Assembly (NCBI RefSeq): GCF_014596515.1
Contig: NZ_MSJQ01000381.1
Coordinates: 1-36,688 of the forward strand
Length of the DNA stretch: 36,688 nucleotides
Direction: 5' to 3'
Origin: Streptomyces sp. CBMA156
GTDB lineage: Bacteria > Actinomycetota > Actinomycetes > Streptomycetales > Streptomycetaceae
The position numbers were made by a program, and so were the translations under genes. The notes beneath the pieces are model-generated. The model searched no databases. It worked only from the letters and a program-made list of their open reading frames with translations, and was not told where the DNA came from. Shown here one piece after another: positions 24,243 through 31,785 of this stretch. The stretch's first letter is position 1. Every line of letters starts with the position of its first letter.

Positions 24243-24345
24243 GTGGTCGCCGGAGGCCGACGCGGCGAACGGAACCGCTGAGACGCGCCGAAGTCCTTCC
24301 CGGCCGCGCCGGCCGGCGACCGGGGTGCGGCCGGTCGGGGCCGTG

Positions 24346-24516
24346 CTACCCGTCCAGTCCGGCGGCCCGGAGTTCGGCCAGCAGCGCGGCCACGGTTTCC
24401 GTGCCCGGGTCCTGCCGGAGGCGGGCGGAGGCGGTGCCGATCCGGTCCCGGACCACGGCAGTCAGTTGGTCGAGGCGGGCGGTGTGGCCCGGCGGCGGGG
24501 TCAGGTCGTCGTCCAT
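24346..24516 (-). CDS. 56-aa helical hypothetical protein
   Basis: ATG at 24516 (start MDDDLTPPPGHTARLDQL). Two amphipathic helices, TARLDQLTAVVRDRIGTASARLRQ and TVAALLAELRAAGL, with no membrane segment. Ribosome site poor. The frame has clean coding composition, but so short a gene is uncertain. Unknown function. Confidence 0.4.
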   Translation of the reverse strand: MDDDLTPPPGHTARLDQLTAVVRDRIGTASARLRQDPGTETVAALLAELRAAGLDG

Positions 24517-24675
24517 GCGGCCATGATGGCCCGCCAGGGTGGTGCCCGGGCCGAAACGCGGGACGCTACGGGGCGTTCCGGTGGCCGCGGGACGTGGCAC
24601 CGAACCCACTGCCTATGGCGTACAGCGATGGCCCGGAACCGAGAGATCGGTTCCGGGCCATCGTCGTGTCCGGGT

Positions 24676-24876
24676 TCAGCCGGCGGCCAGGCCGCCGGGG
24701 CCCAGTGGCCGGCGGGCGCCGCGCGTGCTCGGCTGCGCCTTGGCGGGGGCGGGTTCCAGGAACGGGGCGCGCTCCACTGCTGTGAGCCGGGCCTCGGGGT
24801 ACGGCTGGACGGGTACGGGGTCGGCGGCGGCGGGTTCGGAGAAGGGACGCCACAGCGGGCGGCGGTCGGAGGTCAT
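24676..24876 (-). CDS. 66-aa orphan, paralogue of the 22792 ORF
   Basis: ATG at 24876. Blocks MTSDRRPLWRP, YPEARLTAVERAPFLEPAP and RGARRPLGPGGLAAG are shared with the 73-aa product at 22792-23013. The conserved TGCCAGACTGGCGA stretch lies directly before the ATG, without a ribosome site. Downstream on the same strand is the 56-aa ORF; upstream is a broken nuclease-superfamily tail. Function unknown. Confidence 0.65.
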   Translation of the reverse strand: MTSDRRPLWRPFSEPAAADPVPVQPYPEARLTAVERAPFLEPAPAKAQPSTRGARRPLGPGGLAAG

Positions 24877-24910
24877 GCTCGCCAGTCTGGCAGCGCGTCA
24901 GGGCGGGTGG

Positions 24911-25020
24911 TCACCGGTATTCCCAGACGTCGTCGGTGGCCGCGAGCGACAGGTCCAGGCGCACGGCCAGGCCGTGGTGGTCGGACGCGTCGGTAGGGGT
25001 GTCGAGCAGCCGGTAGCCGC
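24911..25020 (-). pseudogene. C-terminal fragment of an endonuclease/exonuclease/phosphatase-family protein
   Basis: The minus-strand translation ends GYRLLDTPTDASDHHGLAVRLDL followed by about 13 residues and TGA. The SDHxGL motif is the C-terminal catalytic Asp-His signature of the EEP fold. Nothing upstream encodes the rest; a hairpin interrupts immediately. A gene tail left by deletion or rearrangement. Confidence 0.6.
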
Positions 25021-25044
25021 CCGTGCCGGTTTGTCGGCACGGGC
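25019..25044 (-). terminator. Terminator downstream of the 25093-25560 gene
   Basis: GCCCGTGCCG / CGGCACGGGC, a 10-bp perfect stem with a 6-nt loop, placed about 50 bp after the stop codon of the minus-strand secreted-protein gene. Confidence 0.65.
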
Positions 25045-25092
25045 TCTCAGATGTGCGAGTAGTCACTCAACGTAAACCGTGGCGGGGTATGC

Positions 25093-25560
25093 CTAGTCGA
25101 TATAGAGCCTGGCGGACTGGGCACCTCCGTAGTACCCGTATACGCCATTGATTGTCGCCCAATACCCCATTTGGACAACGTAGGTGCCATGTCCTGGCCT
25201 GTGCCAAGGCATATACGTATCCACGGAGTTGTACGTCATCCATCCAGTACAGCCGAAGTCGTGGACCTGGTACGTCGAACCGGTAGACGTAACTGCGAGC
25301 AACTGCGCACAGTAGTCCGCGTTGATCCCATTCGGATTGATTGCCTGCAACTCGGGGTGCAACGATGCACTACCCGTGCTTTCCTTCCAGACACACGGGT
25401 CCAGCAGGAAGCCGCCTGGTTCCTGCGCCCACTGTCCATTGGTGTTGTCTGACCGGCAACCACCGTTCGAGGTGGCTGAGGCGTTGGTCGCACCCAACCC
25501 GACCGTCGTAACGCTGACTGCGGCAACAGCTGCGACCTGGACAAGCTTCTTGAGCCACAT
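25093..25560 (-). CDS. Small secreted four-cysteine protein, Tyr/Gly-rich
   Basis: 155 aa from ATG 25560, preceded by GGGGGAGGA (decisive for this start over 25617). Signal peptide: KK, hydrophobic VQVAAVAAVSVTTVGLG, cleavage near NASA. The mature protein has four Cys (GGC, DPC, DYC, FGC) and ends in an aromatic Gly/Tyr-rich stretch (GYWATINGVYGYYGG), suggestive of a small beta-rich extracellular domain. It is separate in sequence from the other four-Cys protein at 23713. Composition is less G+C-rich than most genes here. Unknown function. Confidence 0.75.
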   Translation of the reverse strand: MWLKKLVQVAAVAAVSVTTVGLGATNASATSNGGCRSDNTNGQWAQEPGGFLLDPCVWKESTGSASLHPELQAINPNGINADYCAQLLAVTSTGSTYQVHDFGCTGWMTYNSVDTYMPWHRPGHGTYVVQMGYWATINGVYGYYGGAQSARLYID

Positions 25561-25895
25561 ACGGATCCTCCCCCGGGTGGAGCGGCCACCCATCCTGTGC
25601 TGAGAGACGATTGCCATGGTGCAGAGACAGAGTCCGTCGGTGCTTGATAGTTCGTCAAGACGGATTTCAGGTCACCGAGGCGGCAGTCGGGCGGCCCTGC
25701 TCAGGCTGCGGCACCGCCGCGGGAGAGGGCGGAGACCGCGGCCAAGCGGCTGACCAAGGCGCTGGCCCGCAAACTGATCTCCGCCCTGGTCGACGCGAAG
25801 ACGACGTGAGCCGAGCGCGCGGGATGGCCGGTGGGGCGTTGTCCGACCGGGTACGGTCCCCATCGGACGACGCGCGTGGGTGGACGGGGCGGGGC

Positions 25896-26153
25896 ATGGA
25901 CGAGGGCGGGCACCGGGCCGAGCGGATCGGCGCCCTGGTCGCCGCCCGCCGCCGCGAACTGGGACTGTCGGAAGAAGATCTGGCCCGGCGCCTGGCCACG
26001 GCGTCCGGCAGCTGCCCGACCCGCACCGACGTGTGGCGCTGGGAGACCGGGTACCAGGGCCGTACCCCCGGCCCCTACTACCTGCCCCACCTGGCCGCCG
26101 TCGCGCGCCCCGACCGGCCCGGGTGCGGCGCTGGCCTCGGCCACCCGCGCTAG
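25896..26153 (+). CDS. Small XRE-family HTH protein
   Basis: 85 aa from ATG 25896. Residues 8-50 (RIGALVAARRRELGLSEEDLARRLATASG to VWRWETG) form a complete XRE helix-turn-helix, followed by the YLPHLAAV helix common to Streptomyces XRE regulators. It stops soon after, shorter than most relatives. Its stop codon overlaps the stop of the convergent gene (CTAG). Probably a DNA-binding regulator; targets unknown. Confidence 0.65.
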   Translation: MDEGGHRAERIGALVAARRRELGLSEEDLARRLATASGSCPTRTDVWRWETGYQGRTPGPYYLPHLAAVARPDRPGCGAGLGHPR

Positions 26154-26641
26154 CTTCGCCCGGCGGCCACCGCTTCGTCCATCACCTGGGCGAGGAGCGG
26201 CAGCTCCCGCTCGAACCAGGTGAGGACGGTGCTCGGCATCGCGGCGGCCAGGGAGACCACAGCGGCCAGCGCGATCCGTTCGCCGGGCGCGAGCTTGGGC
26301 ACGCTGGCCGGGGCGGTCGCGCCCACCAGCACGTAGCCGTCCAGGCGCTCGCGCAGCTCCTCGACGAGGAGGCCGTCGCTGTAGGGGACGATCTCGCGGC
26401 CGGTGGCCCGCTCGACCGCGCCGGCCACCAGGTCCAGTACCGTGCCATGAGCCTCGACCGGCTGCCGGCGGGCCAGCTCGCGCACCCAGGCCGCCGCCCG
26501 CTCACCGGCCGCCGCGGCGACCTGCAGCGCGATCCGTTCTTCGTCCGTCAGCTCGTCCGTGGGGGACTGCCCGGCGGCGGCATCACCGGAACCGTGGAGA
26601 GAGGCGGGGACCGGCAGTCGGTACAGCGGAGAAGTCGTCAC
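26150..26641 (-). CDS. Hypothetical soluble helical protein
   Basis: 163 aa from GTG 26641. After a polar N-terminus, residues 30-163 are an Ala-rich helical bundle with acidic caps (DELTDEERIALQVAAAAGERAAAWVREL, then VLDLVAGAVERATGREIV). A hydrophobic helix SLAAAMPSTVLTWFERELPLLAQV is near the end. No known family. Convergent with the XRE gene; the repeat-rich control region begins right upstream of its start. Confidence 0.6.
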   Translation of the reverse strand: MTTSPLYRLPVPASLHGSGDAAAGQSPTDELTDEERIALQVAAAAGERAAAWVRELARRQPVEAHGTVLDLVAGAVERATGREIVPYSDGLLVEELRERLDGYVLVGATAPASVPKLAPGERIALAAVVSLAAAMPSTVLTWFERELPLLAQVMDEAVAAGRS

Positions 26642-26700
26642 ACCGGTGCAACCGCCAGGGCACCCCGGCGGTCACGGCCGTCGCTGCTCGCTGTTGCCGC

Positions 26701-26883
26701 ACGGTGCAGCAGGGCGACCCTTGCTGCACCGTCGGCGCGGCGCTGCGCAGCCGGCTGCCGCGCCCACGCGGCGCGGGACAACCGGCTGCGCAGCGGGAAA
26801 CAACCTCCGCTGCGCACCGGCGGCGCGGGGACAGCCCGGGGACAACGTGACCGACGGCCGGCCGCGCGGGGCGGGACAACGTG
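26701..26883. repeat. Cluster of inverted and direct repeats (candidate origin or control region)
   Basis: ACGGTGCAGCA/TGCTGCACCGT at 26701-26732 is a perfect hairpin. CGCTGCGCAGCCGG (26741-26754) and its exact complement (26782-26795) form a 14-bp inverted repeat, with a further related CCGCTGCGCACCGG at 26808. GGGACAAC occurs at 26775, 26838 and 26873, the last two as GGGACAACGTG. A relatively A+T-rich stretch follows to 27009. Confidence 0.7.
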
Positions 26884-26963
26884 TTTGTGGTGGCCGGGGC
26901 GGATTTTCGGAGCGCGGTGCGAAATCATGGTGCTGACCTGTGAGAAAACGCCTGCGGAAATAT

Positions 26964-27029
26964 CGCCCCGGTTCGAAATTAGGTTGCCTGACCTGGCTAC
27001 GATCACACCATGGAAAACGAACCGGGGCG
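26964..27029 (+). promoter_or_regulatory. Inverted repeat spanning a probable leaderless promoter
   Basis: CGCCCCGGTTCG (26964-26975) is exactly inverted at 27018-27029 (CGAACCGGGGCG), inside the first codons of the next gene. Between them lies TACGAT (26998-27003), ending 6 nt before the ATG, as expected for a -10 element of a leaderless transcript. A repressor binding both arms would cover promoter and start codon. Confidence 0.55.
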
Positions 27030-28257
27030 AAATGGCGGTGGCGAGGTGGCGCTGTTCGATCTGAACGGCGACCAGGCCGAGGGCGCGCGGTGCAAGGGGC
27101 CGGACTGCGAGACCGCGTTGCCGCCGCGTACCGGCCGGGGCCGGCGCGCGACCTACTGCTCGCAGGCGTGCAAGAGCCGCGCCGACCGGGCGCGGGTCAA
27201 GGCCCGGACCGTCACAGTGCTGCCCGGCCCCGACGGACCCGCCGTCGCCGCGGACGCCACGCCGAAGGAGCGGCCCGAGGGACAGTGGCCCGCGGCTGGG
27301 CTGCCAGCGGAGCGGCAGCGGGTGCTCGGCGCCGCCGACGCAATCCGCAAGCGCGCCGAGGACTTCCTGGCCGCCGTGGACGGCGACCCGATGAGCGCCC
27401 ACGCGAAGCTGGCCGAGGACGTCTACGTCCTGCTCTCGCTGTTGGTCACCAGCGCCCGGGATGTACGGGATGCGGTCCGCTGGCCCGGTCTGGATGCCGA
27501 CGCCCGCACCGCGGCGCGGATCCGGGAGGAATGGAACCTGCCGGACGGGGCCTTCGGCGACCTGAAATCAGACCGAGGCGATTTCCCGGCCCCGGCCGGC
27601 GCAGACACCGGCGCCGGTGAAACGCCCCGGGGCGAAAAAGGCACTGTGTCGGCGGCCCGCCCGAACGTCCCGAAACCGCCCCGGGACGAAACCACCGGCA
27701 CCGCGGCCAGAATCGCCGTCGAGCACCAGGACGGAAAGCCCGGCCGATTCGTCGCCGGTTCCCCCGCTCGGCCCCGGACCTTCACCACCGCCGACCTCGC
27801 CCTGGACATGCTCCACCGTCCCGGCCGCCCCCGCACCGCCGGCCGACCCGCGGCTTCGGTCGCTCCGGTCGCTGAGGCCAGGCAGCCCGGCAAGGTGCAG
27901 GCGCCCAAGCTGACGCTGGGTCGGGCCACCGGCTGGACGCCGCCCACCGACCGCGGCCTGGGCGAAGCGCACCGCGACTACGCTCTCGGCGCCGGCCTGG
28001 TCCACCTCACCTGGCCGAGCACACCCGCCATCCAGGCACTCGAACAGCGCGGCCGCCTGGCCGGCTGGACCGAGGTCTACGACGACGCGGGCAACTGGGT
28101 CGCCCTCCTCAACGGCCACCCGGTCGCCGACGCCGCCGACGGAGTGTCGCTGCTGTCCGCCAACCCCGCCGACGCCCTCACCCTGTTGCGCCTGGCGCTC
28201 GACCAGGGCCTCGCCGCCTCCGAGCCGGCCCGGTCGCTCCCGCGCTCCCACGGGTGA
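27010..28257 (+). CDS. Zinc-finger-like orphan protein, plasmid-associated
   Basis: 415 aa from ATG 27010, with no ribosome site and a -10-like TACGAT 6 nt upstream, so likely leaderless. Residues 28-54 hold C28, C33, C50 and C54 in a CxxxxC...CxxxC pattern followed by a basic helix (KSRADRARVKA), a zinc-ribbon-like DNA- or RNA-binding unit. A helical segment runs from about 95 to 185 and a disordered Pro/Gly stretch from 190 to 290; a compact C-terminal domain follows at 300-405 (TWPSTPAIQALEQRGRLAGW). The adjacent repeats raise the possibility of a replication or regulatory protein, but I recognise no Rep motif. Confidence 0.65.
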   Translation: MENEPGRNGGGEVALFDLNGDQAEGARCKGPDCETALPPRTGRGRRATYCSQACKSRADRARVKARTVTVLPGPDGPAVAADATPKERPEGQWPAAGLPAERQRVLGAADAIRKRAEDFLAAVDGDPMSAHAKLAEDVYVLLSLLVTSARDVRDAVRWPGLDADARTAARIREEWNLPDGAFGDLKSDRGDFPAPAGADTGAGETPRGEKGTVSAARPNVPKPPRDETTGTAARIAVEHQDGKPGRFVAGSPARPRTFTTADLALDMLHRPGRPRTAGRPAASVAPVAEARQPGKVQAPKLTLGRATGWTPPTDRGLGEAHRDYALGAGLVHLTWPSTPAIQALEQRGRLAGWTEVYDDAGNWVALLNGHPVADAADGVSLLSANPADALTLLRLALDQGLAASEPARSLPRSHG

Positions 28258-28586
28258 CCCCGGTCATGGACATACCGGGAGGGCAAGGCACCTGACCGTG
28301 GGCGAATCGGGCGGGACAAGGTGCTGGCCAAGGGGTTCGGCCAGACCGTGGACAAGGGGGTGGTGTGCAGTGTCGGCCGCACCCGGGCGCTGGTCCGGGT
28401 GCCGGGGGCGGCCACCGTGACGGGTCCGGCCTGCTGCTGGTGGAAGGCCACCTCGATCCTGGTGGCGCCGGTCCTGACCCGGCCCCGGCAGGGACGGCGG
28501 CCACAGCGCATGGGCGCGCGTGCGAGACCCGGGGGATCTCGCCGAAAGCGCCTGCCAGACGCCTCGGAGACGGGATACTCGGCCCC
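28258..28586 (+). other. Gene-free stretch
   Basis: No frame with a credible start and coding pattern. The end contains GATACT followed by 7 nt and a GTG, a possible -10 element for a leaderless transcript of the next gene. Confidence 0.4.
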
Positions 28587-29144
28587 GTGACGACGAAGAA
28601 CCCGGTGGGCCTGGAGCTGCCCCGGATCCTGCCCGGCAATCCGGCCTGGATCCGGTACGCCGCCTACCTCTCGGAGGTCCTGGGCCTGGCCGCGGCCGCA
28701 GCCCGCGTGCGCCCGGACGAGTACCCCCTGCCGGCCCTGGCCCTGGAGACGGCGGGCGAGGTCATCGAGGAGATCGCCGCCGCCCTCACCACCGCCGCGG
28801 CGGACACCGCGCCCCCGGTCGTCCTCTACGTCCTCCCGGCCTGGACCCTGAAGGCCCTGCGGGACGTCCTGGCCGCACTGCACGCCGCAGCGGTGGAGGA
28901 GCCGGGAGGCGACGGGCTGCGCTCGACGCTGGTGCTGCTGGGGGAGAGTCTGGACTACCCGCGGGTGCGGACGCCGGCCGAGATGGCGGCGGACCTGGAC
29001 GCGGTGGTCGCGGTCCTCGCCCTGGACGGCCCTGCGGTGCGGGCGGCGGCCACCGATCTGGCCCTGAGCCGCTGCCGGGCCGACACCGGGACGGCACTCA
29101 CCGAGGTCTACGCACACTGGGTCCGCCTCGGGGTACCGCTGTAG
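28587..29144 (+). CDS. Hypothetical helical protein
   Basis: 185 aa from GTG 28587, possibly leaderless (GATACT ends 7 nt upstream). Almost wholly alpha-helical and Ala/Leu-rich, with acidic surface: PAWIRYAAYLSEVLGLAAA, then ALETAGEVIEEIAAALT, WTLKALRDVLAALHAA, and a C-terminal helix pair. No membrane segment or catalytic motif. Unrecognised family. Same strand as the zinc-finger gene but separated by 330 bp. Confidence 0.6.
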   Translation: MTTKNPVGLELPRILPGNPAWIRYAAYLSEVLGLAAAAARVRPDEYPLPALALETAGEVIEEIAAALTTAAADTAPPVVLYVLPAWTLKALRDVLAALHAAAVEEPGGDGLRSTLVLLGESLDYPRVRTPAEMAADLDAVVAVLALDGPAVRAAATDLALSRCRADTGTALTEVYAHWVRLGVPL

Positions 29145-29335
29145 GACGGCAGAGGCGCGAAGCACCTGCCACCAACCACCCCTACAGCTCCGTCTGCCCG
29201 CAGACCCGCCCGCCACGGCCGGCCCGGAACTCGCGGCCGGCCGCGACGGTGCCGGGATCGTCACCGAAGGCGGCCACCGTCACCGCGACGCACCGCCCGC
29301 GGGCGAGGTGCAGCTGCATCCCGGCCCGCCACTGA

Positions 29336-29620
29336 GTGCCGCTGGTGCGGTTGCTGGAGGCCGACGCGGCTCGCCTCCACCTGTCCCTGGACGTCGGTGC
29401 CGTCCTCGACCTGGCGGCGCTGCCCGACCTGCTGGTGCTCCGCTTCGTCCAGGACCAGCAGGCCGAGCGCTCAGGTGAGGTGGAGCCGTTCGGCGCCGAC
29501 ACCTGGTTTTCACCGCCCACCTGCCCGACGGCCTCCATCAGGTCGTCGCCACGGCCGAGCAGGACGCCCTGGATCGAGCACCGGCGGAGCTGACCCCTGC
29601 GGACGTTCAACCTGAGGCGG
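29336..29620 (+). pseudogene. Possible frameshifted orphan fragment
   Basis: The frame from 29336 reads naturally (EADAARLHLSLDVGAVLDLAALPDLLVL) to about 29505. The natural reading then shifts by one base (VFTAHLPDGLHQVVATAEQDALD). A one-base change near 29505 would restore about 95 codons. No family recognised; the first half could also be a fragment. Confidence 0.35.
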
Positions 29621-30109
29621 TCAGCCGCCCCCCGTCAACTGCACCTCACTGGAGCCGAGTTCGGCGCGCATCCGGGTCTGCAGATTTCGCAACACGGGCC
29701 CGTAGGCGTACCGCAGCTCCCTGTACTCGGCGGCCTCCACACCCGTCCCGGTGGCCAGCAGGTCGCGTACCTGGCGGATGAGTTTGAAGGCATCCTCCGC
29801 ACGGTCCAGGACCGGCTGGCTCGCGATGATCGCCAGCTCGTAGCGTAGCGAGTAGCAGCCCGAGGTGCGGAAGGCCTCCAGTACCGCTGTGGCGCGGGCT
29901 TCGACGCTCTGATGATCGGTTTGCGCTTCGGTGCGCATGCGTTCGTGCGCATCGGTGAGTGCGGCGAGGAAGCGGGCGTAGGTCTGCTGGCACAGTGCGC
30001 GGTGGCTGGCACTCTGCTCCCGCCGCCACTTCACACGGTCGTTGAGCGAGGTGGCGAGCAGCGCGATCAGCGCTCCCAGCGCGGTACCGGAGAGCGATAT
30101 CCAGTTCAT
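29621..30109 (-). CDS. Membrane-anchored helical protein
   Basis: 162 aa from ATG 30109, ribosome site weak. One N-terminal membrane helix (SLSGTALGALIALLATSL, about 5-22), then a basic amphipathic start (NDRVKWRREQ) and a long helical cytoplasmic domain with His/Glu/Arg (DAHERMRTEAQTDHQS). The layout resembles small DUF-type proteins of Streptomyces with unknown function. Stands alone on this strand; convergent with the broken fragment upstream of 29620. Confidence 0.65.
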   Translation of the reverse strand: MNWISLSGTALGALIALLATSLNDRVKWRREQSASHRALCQQTYARFLAALTDAHERMRTEAQTDHQSVEARATAVLEAFRTSGCYSLRYELAIIASQPVLDRAEDAFKLIRQVRDLLATGTGVEAAEYRELRYAYGPVLRNLQTRMRAELGSSEVQLTGGG

Positions 30110-30947
30110 GGGGTGATGCTGCCAAGACTGGGGGGCGGGAAGCGAGACTCGCGTGCGGACCTGTGGCGCGCAGTTTCGGCCAGCGCGTGGTCCGTCCGGG
30201 GACGCTGGCGGGATTCGGGCGTCGGCACGCCCGCCCCGGCTACTGGGTGGGCGTCAGATGGGTGCGGACGGTCCGCGCTGGACGAGGTCCTCGACGCGCG
30301 CGGTGCGGGCAGGGGTGCGGCGGGCGGTAGGGGTTCTCGCCCTGCGGGGCTGTCGGGGCCGTGGTGCGTCCGGCGACGCCGGCCACGGTGGAGCGGCTCG
30401 TCCCGGGCCGGCTCGCCGCCCCCGACCCGACTCCCGACGCAGCTCCCGACGCAGCTCCTGGCGCGGCTCCTGACGTAGCTCCTGATGCCACCACCCCAGG
30501 CCGGAGCGGACGACGGTATCCGCGCAGCTCAGATCCCCTGCCAAGGCCGCCGAAAATTCCGACAACCCTGTCGTCCGGGTAACGAAGGTTCACAACGGAC
30601 TCGGTGCCCGACGCCGCTCCTGACGTTGCCCGCCACCCCGCCCTCGAATTCCCCTGGAATCCGTCCGCAAGCGCCGCCGAATTCCGCCTCCGGCGACATC
30701 GCCTCACCCCAACCTGCGCCGTCCAGGCCGTCCGCAAGTGCCGCCGCTGGCCGCCCCAAGCCTGCGCCCGCACCAACCGAGCCCGGCAGACTGGCACAGG
30801 CCCGACAGCCCCGCCCAGCCGCCCACCGTGGCACCCGCATCTGCCCCAACGGCCGCTTGGAGAGCGTGCCGCACCCCGGCCAGATCCTCGGGGATCAACC
30901 GAGCACTGGCCCACCGCCCTTTCAGGGGGCGCCTCCGGCGAGCACAC
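30110..30947. other. Stretch without a convincing gene
   Basis: Both strands are open for long distances because of composition, but none reads as a natural protein throughout. It contains the 12-bp tandem repeats described separately, and a further two units of the same type at 30610-30633. Confidence 0.4.
30424..30483. repeat. Five 12-bp tandem repeats
   Basis: Units related to GACGCAGCTCCT start at 30424 (degenerate), 30436, 30448, 30460 and 30472. Two more related units lie at 30610-30633. Period 12 keeps any reading frame. Confidence 0.75.
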
Positions 30948-31193
30948 GTGCCCACCGCCCTTGACCGCCTCAACCTCCCCACCCGCCTGCTCCCCGCCGA
31001 CCGCACGAACAGCCTGCGCCCGGCCGCCATCCAGTGGCGCGCCGACCTCGACCCCGCCACCGGCGAACACCGAGCCCCCACCCCGCCCGGCACCGCCGAC
31101 CGCCTCCTGCTCCTCCTGCTCCTCCTGCGCCGGATGGCCGCCGACGCCCCGCCCACAGACCAGCCGGACAGCCAGAAGGAGACGCGCCCGTGA
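30948..31193 (+). CDS. Short orphan gene, possibly 5'-truncated
   Basis: 81 aa from GTG 30948; the frame is natural from TALDRLNLPTRLLPADRTNSLRPAAIQW to a Leu-rich helix LLLLLLLLRRMAADAP. The ribosome site is poor and the frame is open upstream, so the start may be elsewhere. Its TGA overlaps a following GTG (GTGA), indicating an operon with the next, broken gene. Unknown function. Confidence 0.45.
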   Translation: MPTALDRLNLPTRLLPADRTNSLRPAAIQWRADLDPATGEHRAPTPPGTADRLLLLLLLLRRMAADAPPTDQPDSQKETRP

Positions 31194-31400
31194 CCACCAC
31201 CACCCACCCCCGGCCGGCCCGCCCCCAGTCCTCCCGGCCCCGGCCCCGCAGGCCTCCACCCCGCCCGCGGTGCTGCTCCTGAACCCCGCCGCGCTGACCG
31301 ACCCGGCCGAACGCGAGCACGCCCTCGTCCGGCTGATCCGCTACCAGAACCGGGTCCGCACCGCCCACCTGCACCTGGAAGAGGGCGACCGCGTCCAACT
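31190..31400 (+). pseudogene. Broken gene coupled to the preceding one
   Basis: Starts GTG 31190 (MTTTTHP) but stops early in that frame. Natural coding resumes in frame 1 (VLLLNPAALTDPAEREHALVRLIRYQNRVRTAHLHLEE) to about 31395, then degrades. A slip in the run of ACC/CCC near 31195-31215 would explain the frame change. It ends against an oppositely oriented coding segment. Confidence 0.4.
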
Positions 31401-31677
31401 CCCCCAGTGCCCGGTCGTCGGTGCGCGCGCCCAGCTCGGTTGCCCACGCGGAGGCCCTGGTCGTCGAGGCCGCCGCGATCCCTATCGCGGCCGACAGCCG
31501 CGCCCGTTCCGCAGCCTGCGCGCGGTCGGTCTCAGTCTCCGCGGCTAGGTCCTGCCGGGCGCGGGCGGCCCGTGTGGCAGCGAAGCCGGCCCGCTCGGCA
31601 GCGAACACCGACACCGCAGCACCGCCGTCGCCGTGCTCGTCGGGGTACTGCCCGCTGGACAAGAGGACCAGAGTCAT
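31400..31677 (-). pseudogene. Opposing coding segment, probably truncated
   Basis: From ATG 31677 the minus strand reads TLVLLSSGQYPDE, then helical AAERAGFAATRAARARQDLAAE to WATELGARTDDRALGELDAV, a plausible protein of about 90 residues. Beyond 31400 the frame is only the shadow of the plus-strand gene. The 3' end of one gene and the 5' end of another seem to have been fused head to head. Confidence 0.35.
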
Positions 31678-31785
31678 AACCGGTGAACTCGCCCAGTGCC
31701 ACCAAGGACATGGCTCCGGCCGGGTTTCGCCCCGCAGCCAGGGCACGAGGCGAAACCCGACCAAACTGACAGTCCTGGCGGTTCA

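Noticed and set aside
30240..31259. Long minus-strand open frame of 339 codons
   Set aside because: Low-complexity Gly/Ala/Arg coding typical of a shadow frame; natural plus-strand segments overlap it from 30948.
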